NCBI GenBank assembly: GCA_963778675.1
Contig: CAVZVI010000010.1
Span: forward strand, 1 to 64,000
Source of the DNA: CAWCDJ01 sp963778675
Lineage (GTDB): Bacteria; Acidobacteriota; Terriglobia; Bryobacterales; Bryobacteraceae
Direction of reading: 5' to 3'
DNA: 64,000 bases
A program made the position numbers and the translations under genes. Every line of letters starts with the position of its first letter. The first letter of the stretch is position 1. Shown here piece by piece: positions 7,930-15,664 of the stretch. A model generated the notes under the pieces. The model had not been told where the DNA came from. It worked only from the letters and a program-made list of their open reading frames with translations, and did not search any database.

Positions 7930-9099
7930 ATGGCCATATTCCTGATTCGCAGTCTCACCGATCCGCGTGGCTACACCGAATTGAACGCTCCCAACGGCAA
8001 GCTCCCTCGCACGAAAGAAGAAAGCTATGTGCCTTGGGGCATCCTGGGCGATAAGGTCGTCTACGCTCTCACGGGTCAGCACACTAGCTGGCGAGCCGTG
8101 GGAGGCATCAAGCCGTACGATACCAACGTCAGCCAGCAGCGCCGGCGCGTCTGTGAATCCATGCTCGGGGCCTTCGCCCTGCGCAACTCCGGGTACACGG
8201 CCACCGCCGTCGGCACGGTCAGCGCCGGCGTGAAACGGTACCTGACCACGGCACTGTTCCGGGATAACTCATCCACCGTCAAGATTGTCTACGACGAAAT
8301 CGGCCATTACTTCTTCACCGGGGGAGGGAAGGGCTTCGGCCGCATTTCGGAAGTGGACAAGAAGACCATGCGGCCCACCGATGTCTTCACAGCCATCGTG
8401 GACGTCCTCTCGATGGGCCGTCTCGAACAGAAACTGGCAGTGCACGACGCGGTCGGCCGGAAAGTGCTTCCGAAAATCGGCGGCACCCCCGTCACTCCTT
8501 ACGAACATTGGGGGCCCATGCTGCGCGGCGACTGGTTCGACGATAAGGACCGCCGCGGCCGCGTCAATGCTCCGGGCAGAGCCGCCGCTACCAATGTCGC
8601 GGGTACAGTCCCTTCATCCGATTCCCCGGTGGTCGGCACCATCGATCAAAGCCGCAACCGCGGCGTCGACATGTTCGTCCGCGATGTCCACCGGAAGCGC
8701 CACGGCGAAGCCGACAACTACTACGACGACCTCGATGTCCGCAACCTCCTGTTCGGCGCCGGCATCTCAGGCACCACGGGCAGCCTGCTGCAGGCCGCTT
8801 TCGCCTTCGGGGGTCTCGGCGCGGGCGAACTCCTGAAGCAGTACACCCTGGCCATCATCGGGTACCTGGTCGGCGGCGGTATGCACAGCTATCACGAGTC
8901 CATGACCATCGCCGCGAAGGCGGGCGTACCCTACAATCCCGGCGCCTTCATCGAATCGCTTCCCGCGTCGTTCACGTCTTCCGCCGAGTTCCTCACGTGG
9001 AGCGCGGAGTACTACGACATCGTCTACCTGGGCGCAATCCACTGGCGCTACAACCCCGGCGTCCTGCCCTCGCACCTGAACCAACAGCTCCGCGCGTAG
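7930..9099 (+). CDS. Protein of unknown function (389 aa)
   Basis: I do not recognise this family. The protein has no signal peptide. Visible features are an N-terminal alpha/beta part (MAIFLIRSLTDPRGYTELN, WGILGDKVVYALTGQHTSW) and a middle with KIVYDEIGHYFFTGGGKGFG. A Gly/Ala-rich hydrophobic stretch, LFGAGISGTTGSLLQAAFAF then GGLGAGELLKQYTLAIIGYLVGGG, could be buried helices or one or two membrane segments. It is followed directly by MHSYHESMTIAAKAGVPYNP, where His/Glu residues might bind a metal. The C-terminus has YYDIVYLGAIHWRYNP. Base use is like the neighbours. The start is at 7930 with a -10-like box immediately upstream and no ribosome binding site. It is followed by the convergent TonB-dependent receptor gene. 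Confidence 0.65.
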   Translation: MAIFLIRSLTDPRGYTELNAPNGKLPRTKEESYVPWGILGDKVVYALTGQHTSWRAVGGIKPYDTNVSQQRRRVCESMLGAFALRNSGYTATAVGTVSAGVKRYLTTALFRDNSSTVKIVYDEIGHYFFTGGGKGFGRISEVDKKTMRPTDVFTAIVDVLSMGRLEQKLAVHDAVGRKVLPKIGGTPVTPYEHWGPMLRGDWFDDKDRRGRVNAPGRAAATNVAGTVPSSDSPVVGTIDQSRNRGVDMFVRDVHRKRHGEADNYYDDLDVRNLLFGAGISGTTGSLLQAAFAFGGLGAGELLKQYTLAIIGYLVGGGMHSYHESMTIAAKAGVPYNPGAFIESLPASFTSSAEFLTWSAEYYDIVYLGAIHWRYNPGVLPSHLNQQLRA

Positions 9100-9110
9100 G
9101 CGGAGCTGCT

Positions 9111-12100
9111 CTACCAGTGCAGGCGCAGGGCGAACTGCATCTGCCGCGGGTCGCCGAGCTGCGAGCTCAGCTTGCCGAAGCTGGATGACGACAGCGTGCT
9201 GGCGCTCAGCCCGGAATTCGGGTCGAAGCGCACCGAGTTCGTCACGTTGTAGCTCTCCCACCGGAACTGGATGCCCACTTTTTCCCGGATCTGGAAGTTC
9301 TTGTAGACCCCGGTGTCGATGTTGAAGAAGCCATCCCCGCGCAGGCCGTTGCGGTTGCCGACCTGCCCGGCCGGTGTCTCGGTGAACGCCGCGAAGGCCG
9401 CGGCGGGGTTACTCCATAAGTTGGGGCCGCCGAGCCCCTGCGCGTTGCCGGTGCTGGTCACCTGCGGTATCGGCTGCCCGTTCGGCGTGGCGAAGGCGTC
9501 CACTTCCCAATTCGTGGGCCAGCGCTGCCCGTTGCTGATCGTCGTGGGAAGGCCGGACGTCTGCCGGTAAATGCCGCTGATCTGCCAGCCGCCCACAAAC
9601 ATATCGAGCACCTTGTTCATATCGGTGCCGAACCTCCGGCCGCGGCCGAGGGGAAGCTCGTAGACACCGTAGGCGTTGACCTGTTGCGTGGTGTCGTAGT
9701 CCGATACCGCCCGCATCTGGCTTGCGTTCCAGGTGTTTTGCAGGAGGCCGGAAAAGCTGGTGCCGGATTCCACCGTCGAGCCATAGTCGATGGATTTCGA
9801 CCAGGTGTAGTTCAGCGTGAATTGCAGCCCGTTGGAGAACCGCTTGCGAACCGACCATTGCATGGCATGGTAGTCGCCCTTCCCGACCGAACTGAAGGCC
9901 GAGAGGCTCGAGAACTGCGGGTTGAAGATCATGAACGGCCCCTGGTCGCCGCACGCCATCTCGGAGACGTTGCCGCGCGAATTGAAGAGCGTGCCGCCCG
10001 GGTTGCAGTTGGCTCCGTTGTCGGCGTTGTTCAGCGTGTTGCTGAAATCGCCGGGGTTGCTATTGTTCAGGTAGTCGTTGGCCCAGACCTGGGTAGCCGT
10101 CATGCCGTTGCCCGCGGCATGCGACCACATGTTTTCAAAGAACGGGATCTTCGGGAGGTTCTTGATCGACACGCCCTGCTGGTCGAGCAGGCTCGCCAAC
10201 TGGGTCATCGCCTCGAAGTAGGTCTGGCCGGACTTGGGATCCCTCAGGTTGGTCGGCATGGCCAGGTCGTGGTGAATCAGCGAACGGCGCGACAGGCGCC
10301 CCACGTACGACCCCTCGATGAAGAGGCCGTGGCCCAGGTCGCGGCCGACGCTGAAATCCAGGTTGATCGTGTACGGCGCTTTCAATGCGTCGTCGATGCT
10401 GTTGGTGATGGCGAACGACCCGGCTCCGGAGACCGGATAGGTCGACGGCAGGCCGCCAGGTCCCGGCGGCGGCACGATGGCGGCAGGCACCGTGAAGAAC
10501 CCGGTGTACCGGGGAGCCTGCGCCGTAGGCAGAATGTTCGGCGGACTGGTAAGCGTGGTCTGGAGGCCGAACGCCGTGTTGTTGAACGTCTGTGCCAGCG
10601 GCTGGCCGATCACGTCGTAGTACATGCCGGCGCCGGCGCGGATGGAGGTCTGACCGGGACCGCCGAAGAAGAACCTGGACAGTCCGCTGTCGCCACTCGG
10701 CGAGTAGGCCATACCCAGCCGCGGAGACCAGTTCTTGTGGTACGGGTACATCGGGCGCCCCTGGCTCTCGGGAACGAACGTGATGAGCCCCGCCCCCATC
10801 TGGGACAGTCCCTGGTCCGCCAGTGCGGCGCGCTTCGCCAGCCAGTCGCTAAGCGGGATATTCGTGGAGGCCTGCTGTCCGTTGGCTTCGTATACCGGCG
10901 GTTCCAGCGAGAAGCGGATGCCGCCCGTCACCGTGAAGTTGCGCGTCACCTTCCAGGTGTCCTGGAGGTACATCTCGCCTTCGTGATTGCTGAAATTGCG
11001 GGTCACCGGAGCGCCGACCGGCAGCAGGTCGCCGCTTACCGCGTAGTTGTAATTGGCAGTGCCCTGGACCTCGACGCCCAACAGAGCGCCCATGGCGTAC
11101 TGCGCGCTGGTCGTGTCACCCTTTGAAATCCCCAGTGACGCCGGGGTCAGATCCTTACCCGAGCCTTGCAGCCACGAGGGATTCGAGCTGGCGTTGCTAT
11201 AAGAATGGCCGTAATTCACCGACTGGTTGGACACCAGACGCACGATGCCGCCGAAGCGGATGTCGTGCGCACCGTGCGTCCAGGAAACGTCTTCGCTGAT
11301 CGTGTGTACGGGGACGATCCGGGTGAGCCCGGTGCTGGTGCCATATGGCGTTGTAAAGCCGCGGAACCACTCGTAGTTGCTGGTCAGAACGCCGGTGTTC
11401 TGATTGCCCGCGCGTGTCAGACCGTAGTGCAGGTTGCTCACCATGTTCGGCTTCACGATCGCCGTGTAGCCGGCGGCGAAACCTTTGCTGTTCGCGAGGC
11501 TCACCGAGTTCGGCGGGAGACCGGGGAACTGCGGCGCGTTCGAGGATCCGTTATCGGCCCAGTCGTTCTGGAGATTGCCGCGCCAGAACACCGAATGCTT
11601 GCCGCCGTTGTCGATCTTGTAATCGAGTTTCGCAATGTAGGTGTTCTGCACGTTGTAGCCCGGCGCGTTGAATGTGTAGCCTGTCGTGTTGAGGCCGTCT
11701 CCGGAGGCAGTGTTGTTTCCGGCCGGAAATTTCTTCAGGTCCGCCAGCGCGGCCTGGTTAACGCCCATGCCGGCCGGATCGATCTGCTGAATCTGAGAAG
11801 GGGTGAGCTGGACAAGCTGGCCCGCCGTGTTGTGAAACGAGACGATGCCTTGTTTCAATGACTCCGTGGGAACCGTGCGAGTCACGGAGACGGCGCTGGC
11901 ATCCCGGCGGCCCTCGAAGTTGATGAAGTAGAACAGCTTGTTTTTCTTCACCGGCCCTCCCGCCGAGCCGCCGAAGATATTGATCAGCAGCGGAGTTACC
12001 GGCACGCGGGAACGGTTGTTGAAGAAACTGTTGGCCGCGGTCTCGGTACCGCGCCGGTACTCGTAGAGCGAGCCGTGCAGGTCGTTGGTGCCGGATTTCG

Positions 12101-12818
12101 TCACCAGCGCGACATCGGCGCCCGAGCCGCGACCGGTTGCCGCGTCGAAGTTCGTCGTCGTGGTGCGGAATTCCTCCACCGAATCGAGCGTCACGCGCAG
12201 CACGCTGGTATAGGCAGCGCGGGAATTCTGGTCCGCTACGTCCACGCCGTCCAGTGTGACGTTGGACTGGTCGGACTTGCCGCCGTCCACCGACCCGCTG
12301 CGGTAATCGAGGCTGCTCGAACCAGGCGACCCGAACAGCGTCACGCCCGGTTGCGCGGCCAGCAGGCCCACCACATTCCGTGCATATGACGGCAGATCGA
12401 CGATGGTATTGTTGTTGATCGCATTCCCCAACGAGGCGTCGGTAGTATTGACTTGATCGGCTGTGCCTGCGACTTCCACGGTTTCCACCGTAGCGCCGAC
12501 CTTTTCGAAGGTGATCGGCACGGTCGCCGGCTGGTTTACCAGAAGTTCAACCTTCGCAATGGCGGCTTCCGCAAACCCGCTGGCCTTGGCACTGACCCGG
12601 TATGTTCCGGGCGTAACCTGGGAAATCGTGTACCGCCCCTGGTTGTCGGATAGAGCCGTCCGCTGCGCTCCGGTCGCGATGTTCGTGATCGTGATGGAGG
12701 CGGCCGGAACGACAGCACCGGTGGGATCCGCGACCGTTCCGGTCATGACGGTCGTTTGACCGTACAGACCCGTGGCCGCCAGAAGCGAGACAACGAACAA
12801 ACCTAAAATGCTACGCAT
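9111..12818 (-). CDS. TonB-dependent receptor, Oar-like, with carboxypeptidase-regulatory N-terminal domain
   Basis: A roughly 1235-residue outer-membrane protein. The start at 12818 (MRSILGLFVVSLLAATGLYG, a signal peptide) is chosen over 12875 because AAGGGG precedes it closely and secretion needs it. Residues about 22-105 are a carboxypeptidase-regulatory-like beta sandwich (TVMTGTVADPTGAVVPAASI, DNQGRYTISQVTPGTYRVSA). A plug-like region follows (LDYRSGSVDGGKSDQSNVTL, DGVDVADQN), then a long Asn/Gly-rich beta-barrel (FSPRLGMAYSPSGDSGLSRF-like text, FTLNYTWSKSIDYGS). The protein ends FALRLHW, an aromatic terminal residue as expected for barrel assembly. Such receptors are expanded in Solibacter relatives and are thought to import glycans or other large nutrients; the ligand is unknown. 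A strong promoter lies upstream. Confidence 0.92.
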   Translation of the reverse strand: MRSILGLFVVSLLAATGLYGQTTVMTGTVADPTGAVVPAASITITNIATGAQRTALSDNQGRYTISQVTPGTYRVSAKASGFAEAAIAKVELLVNQPATVPITFEKVGATVETVEVAGTADQVNTTDASLGNAINNNTIVDLPSYARNVVGLLAAQPGVTLFGSPGSSSLDYRSGSVDGGKSDQSNVTLDGVDVADQNSRAAYTSVLRVTLDSVEEFRTTTTNFDAATGRGSGADVALVTKSGTNDLHGSLYEYRRGTETAANSFFNNRSRVPVTPLLINIFGGSAGGPVKKNKLFYFINFEGRRDASAVSVTRTVPTESLKQGIVSFHNTAGQLVQLTPSQIQQIDPAGMGVNQAALADLKKFPAGNNTASGDGLNTTGYTFNAPGYNVQNTYIAKLDYKIDNGGKHSVFWRGNLQNDWADNGSSNAPQFPGLPPNSVSLANSKGFAAGYTAIVKPNMVSNLHYGLTRAGNQNTGVLTSNYEWFRGFTTPYGTSTGLTRIVPVHTISEDVSWTHGAHDIRFGGIVRLVSNQSVNYGHSYSNASSNPSWLQGSGKDLTPASLGISKGDTTSAQYAMGALLGVEVQGTANYNYAVSGDLLPVGAPVTRNFSNHEGEMYLQDTWKVTRNFTVTGGIRFSLEPPVYEANGQQASTNIPLSDWLAKRAALADQGLSQMGAGLITFVPESQGRPMYPYHKNWSPRLGMAYSPSGDSGLSRFFFGGPGQTSIRAGAGMYYDVIGQPLAQTFNNTAFGLQTTLTSPPNILPTAQAPRYTGFFTVPAAIVPPPGPGGLPSTYPVSGAGSFAITNSIDDALKAPYTINLDFSVGRDLGHGLFIEGSYVGRLSRRSLIHHDLAMPTNLRDPKSGQTYFEAMTQLASLLDQQGVSIKNLPKIPFFENMWSHAAGNGMTATQVWANDYLNNSNPGDFSNTLNNADNGANCNPGGTLFNSRGNVSEMACGDQGPFMIFNPQFSSLSAFSSVGKGDYHAMQWSVRKRFSNGLQFTLNYTWSKSIDYGSTVESGTSFSGLLQNTWNASQMRAVSDYDTTQQVNAYGVYELPLGRGRRFGTDMNKVLDMFVGGWQISGIYRQTSGLPTTISNGQRWPTNWEVDAFATPNGQPIPQVTSTGNAQGLGGPNLWSNPAAAFAAFTETPAGQVGNRNGLRGDGFFNIDTGVYKNFQIREKVGIQFRWESYNVTNSVRFDPNSGLSASTLSSSSFGKLSSQLGDPRQMQFALRLHW

Positions 12819-12912
12819 GCGTACCCCTTTATCAAAAATGTTTTCGCGGATATCGACGGGGACTTCGCGCGCCAATCAGAACCAACTCCCAGAATTTTGG
12901 CGATTGATCGTA

Positions 12913-12940
12913 AGTATCACAATCGGATGGGGCGTGTCAA
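12913..12940 (-). promoter_or_regulatory. Sigma-70-type promoter for the TonB-dependent receptor
   Basis: On the minus strand a perfect -35 TTGACA (plus 12935-12940) and a -10 GATACT (plus 12913-12918) are separated by 16 bases. Transcription would begin near 12906, giving a leader of about 90 nucleotides before the ATG at 12818. Confidence 0.55.
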
Positions 12941-13040
12941 TACGAGGGAACAACGGACCACGTGCAGACAGCCGGCCGTGCGTCTGACGCGAACCGCGGA
13001 CGGCCGCGCCCTGTCGCGGAACTTTCCGCATCCTGCCAGC

Positions 13041-14837
13041 CTAGACTCCGGACGCCGCTCCGTGGCTAAGCAGATCTTGACTCTCCGGTTGACGCCGTGT
13101 CCGGGTGAGCGTAAGCACCGATCCAAAAACAACACCGACGTCGCAAATCGTCATGCCCAGGTACTCGTCGGTGATGGGTCCCGCTTCGTGCTTCGGGCTG
13201 GGACAAACGGAGATCGACCACTCCCGGAGCGCTTTGTCATCCACATCGCCAAGCGCATCGACCAGGACTTCCTTCAACAAGGTTTGAGGAGTTCTGTACA
13301 CCACGCGCCGCGTCGGCTCCATGCCGCTCTCAGAGTTCACTACCGTCCAGAAGCGGATCAGCCTTGACGTAAGCAGTTCGTACAAGCCGACCTGGCGCGA
13401 ACTCAAGTTCAAAAGCACTTGAGACCCTACGTGTGCAATCAGATGCAGCGGTCTTTTGCCCTCTCTCGCCCAGTCGCCAAACGCGCGTACGGATTCGATG
13501 AACCCGTAAACCGGCGGGACGGTTCCGCCGGCGGACGGCAAATGCAGATGCACGACGTTCCAGTGGTCGTCGACTTCCCCGAGGAGTTCTCGAACAGCCG
13601 CACCGACCGAATCACTCTCGGTTTCACTATCAGGTCTGGTGCGGGCCCGAACAGCAAAAACCCCCCGTTTCGGAGATAGTACGTGGCGGTCCTTTGGGAA
13701 GACCTGGTCTTTTAGCATCGATCGTAACTCGTCTTGCTGTCCGAGCAGGTCGCGGTCGCGATCCAGATCAAACCGGCCCTCTGCGCACGCCCTCACCACG
13801 ACGGCGACTGCCCAATCAGAATCCGGTTCCGGCATCGGTAAGTGGGAGTAAGGCACGATTTCGAGGCAGGAGCCACCCCTTAGCTGGATGTGCCACCGGG
13901 AAACCCGGACGCTCGGTTCCTGAACCATACCCTGGAGCGCCTTTAGCCACAGCGTCAGATCTCCATAGTCTTTGTACTCGCACACCGTGATATTCATCTC
14001 TTCGGCGAGAAAGCGGACATCGATCTTGTCCTGCTCCGGGACGAAGGCAAAGTGAGGCACCGGGCCGGGTCCACAGAGTTCGAGCGTCTCGCCGAAGAGG
14101 TTCCAGAAGTACTCTTCGGAAAGGCCGGAGCCTAGAAACAAAAAGGAGCGCGACCCAAACACCTCGCCGAAACAGCGGCGGAAATGAACGGCGGTGTTTG
14201 CAGCCTTCCGATACTCCGAATGCCCGACCACCAGTTCACGACGCAGTCTGCCAAGATGCGCCTGGTCTTGTACCGGGCTGGGGTGGTGGCATCGTGGACA
14301 CGGTTCGCCTAAGAAACCCTGTATGTGCCAGATAATCTCGCGGTCGAACGGACTTACGAGCGCGGACATCACCTGTTTGCAGTCTTCGGCGCCACGGCCG
14401 AGGATCACGGGCGGAAGCCTGTCTTCGAAAACCTTGCGGCATGCGCAATAGAAGAGATGGTCATAATTCGTCGAAACCGACAAGGGCCAGTAGATCGCGG
14501 CTAACGCTTCGGTCTGCCCGGGTATTGCCGATTGATCAAACTCCTCGCCTTTGAGCGCGTCTCCGATGATTTCCAGATACTCCTCTTCGGTGTGGCTATT
14601 TCTGATCGTCGCGGCAGCTCGTTGCGCCCTGACTTCCAAATGACCCCCGCCGGTTGGACTGTGGTCTGCCAGTTCTTCGAGTTTTCCGACAAAGCCCTCC
14701 CAGCCGGCGAGCTTCCGCCGGCTCATCCCCGCTCCGAGGAATGGCACCAGGCGGCCCGCCTCGTAGCTGCTTGCCAGCAAGGGGAGCATCTGCTCAATGC
14801 TCAATACCTGGAAAGTCTTGGAGTTCGAAACAGCCAT
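13041..14837 (-). CDS. SIR2-like protein with unknown C-terminal domain (putative defence sensor/effector)
   Basis: A 598-residue protein. Residues about 25-300 are a SIR2-like (SIR2_2 type) NAD-binding fold: PFLGAGMS (34-39), STNYDHLF (122-129, with the Asn and Asp expected of the active site), WHIQGFLGEPC (His171 in the place of the catalytic His) and the terminal strand FLFLGSGLSEEYFW (232-245). A CPRCHH cluster near 180-185 may bind zinc. The remaining 290 residues (VRVSRWHIQLRGG, WNVVHLHLPSAGG, RPLHLIAHVGSQVLLNL) form one or two alpha/beta domains I cannot name. Such SIR2-like proteins are known from anti-phage systems, where they deplete NAD+ or sense nucleotide signals. The gene begins 9 bases after the stop of the SLATT gene, so the two are almost certainly co-transcribed. 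Confidence 0.82.
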   Translation of the reverse strand: MAVSNSKTFQVLSIEQMLPLLASSYEAGRLVPFLGAGMSRRKLAGWEGFVGKLEELADHSPTGGGHLEVRAQRAAATIRNSHTEEEYLEIIGDALKGEEFDQSAIPGQTEALAAIYWPLSVSTNYDHLFYCACRKVFEDRLPPVILGRGAEDCKQVMSALVSPFDREIIWHIQGFLGEPCPRCHHPSPVQDQAHLGRLRRELVVGHSEYRKAANTAVHFRRCFGEVFGSRSFLFLGSGLSEEYFWNLFGETLELCGPGPVPHFAFVPEQDKIDVRFLAEEMNITVCEYKDYGDLTLWLKALQGMVQEPSVRVSRWHIQLRGGSCLEIVPYSHLPMPEPDSDWAVAVVVRACAEGRFDLDRDRDLLGQQDELRSMLKDQVFPKDRHVLSPKRGVFAVRARTRPDSETESDSVGAAVRELLGEVDDHWNVVHLHLPSAGGTVPPVYGFIESVRAFGDWAREGKRPLHLIAHVGSQVLLNLSSRQVGLYELLTSRLIRFWTVVNSESGMEPTRRVVYRTPQTLLKEVLVDALGDVDDKALREWSISVCPSPKHEAGPITDEYLGMTICDVGVVFGSVLTLTRTRRQPESQDLLSHGAASGV

Positions 14838-14846
14838 GGGATCAGA

Positions 14847-15488
14847 CTACACCTTGCCGGCAGCAGCGGCTTTGGGTGTCTTTGCCTCCTCCTCTCTTGC
14901 CTTAAGCGCTTTCTCCAGATCTGCAAGGTTGCTCTGAAACTCGAGTACCCATGCCTTTGTCTCCTGCTCCACCTGGGCCCGAACGCCCATCGCCAGGTTC
15001 TTGCAGAGCTGCACGAGCTGATCCACCTGCTCCACGCCGGGCTCCGCCCCACGCAGTGCGGCGATCGACCGGGTCCATTCCAACCGAAAGTCGTCAAGAG
15101 ACCTCTCGATCGCAAGTGCGGCAGTGATGTACCGGATCCATCCACTCGAATAACCGAAGAAGCGGTCCAGCGCGATGCTGGCGGCTCCAATGCCGATCAG
15201 CAGGTAACCGAGCTGCCCAAAATCGAAGCGCGAGGTGGCCGCGGCGGTGAGTGCAGAGGTGGGAAACGTTGCCTTAATCAGGGGTATGAGACCACCGAGG
15301 GTAAAGAACGCGATCGCCGACACCCGGAGCGCCGACGACATCCTCATTTTCCACTTCTTCTTCGCGTAATACCATGCGACCTGCCGCAGGGCCTCACGCT
15401 CGACGTACTCGCGGACCGCATTCAGAGAACTCCCGAAGTCCTCCGGCTTCCAGGACAAGGCCGGAAGGTTTGTTGCCGGATCGTCCAT
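14847..15488 (-). CDS. SLATT-domain two-transmembrane protein (putative pore-forming effector)
   Basis: A 213-residue membrane protein. Residues 25-50 are a charged amphipathic helix (REALRQVAWYYAKKKWKMRM), TM1 spans about 52-72 (ALRVSAIAFFTLGGLIPLI), TM2 about 91-108 (GQLGYLLIGIGAASIALD), then the cytoplasmic RFFGYSSGWIRYITAALAIE segment and a long helical tail ending in Ala/Lys. This arrangement is the SLATT family (SMODS and SLOG-associating two-TM effector), proposed to permeabilise the inner membrane in nucleotide-triggered defence systems. GGAGGAGG lies upstream of the ATG at 15488. It is the first gene of a two-gene unit with the SIR2-like gene and is divergent from comM. Confidence 0.82.
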   Translation of the reverse strand: MDDPATNLPALSWKPEDFGSSLNAVREYVEREALRQVAWYYAKKKWKMRMSSALRVSAIAFFTLGGLIPLIKATFPTSALTAAATSRFDFGQLGYLLIGIGAASIALDRFFGYSSGWIRYITAALAIERSLDDFRLEWTRSIAALRGAEPGVEQVDQLVQLCKNLAMGVRAQVEQETKAWVLEFQSNLADLEKALKAREEEAKTPKAAAAGKV

Positions 15489-15635
15489 TTACCAGGGTCC
15501 TCCTCCGTGTGAGTGCCGGCGCTCCCGGGCGCGCCGCTGCCTATGGCGTTTGAACTGTAGTGATTTTGATGCGGAATCCGTTACATCCCTTTCGCCGGAA
15601 AATAAGTCGTCCGCAAGATACGGGGCTGTATCACG

Positions 15636-15641
15636 TATACT
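15636..15641 (+). promoter_or_regulatory. Putative -10 box for comM
   Basis: TATACT lies 24 bases before the comM ATG at 15665, within the 176-base divergent region shared with the SLATT gene. The matching -35 position (about 15613-15618) is a poor match to TTGACA. Confidence 0.35.
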
Positions 15642-15664
15642 GTAGTTAAAGGTCCTCACGTCTT

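Noticed and set aside
9684..11126. Long plus-strand open frame (about 480 codons) inside the TonB-dependent receptor gene
   Set aside because: It is the antisense shadow of a GC-rich gene; the composition (Arg/Gly/Val/His-rich) is not protein-like and the sense frame carries clear family motifs.
13041..14837. Macro or SAVED domain in the SIR2-like protein as a firm annotation
   Set aside because: The resemblance is only in spacing of hydrophobic strands; the diagnostic motifs are not present, so it is kept as an open question.
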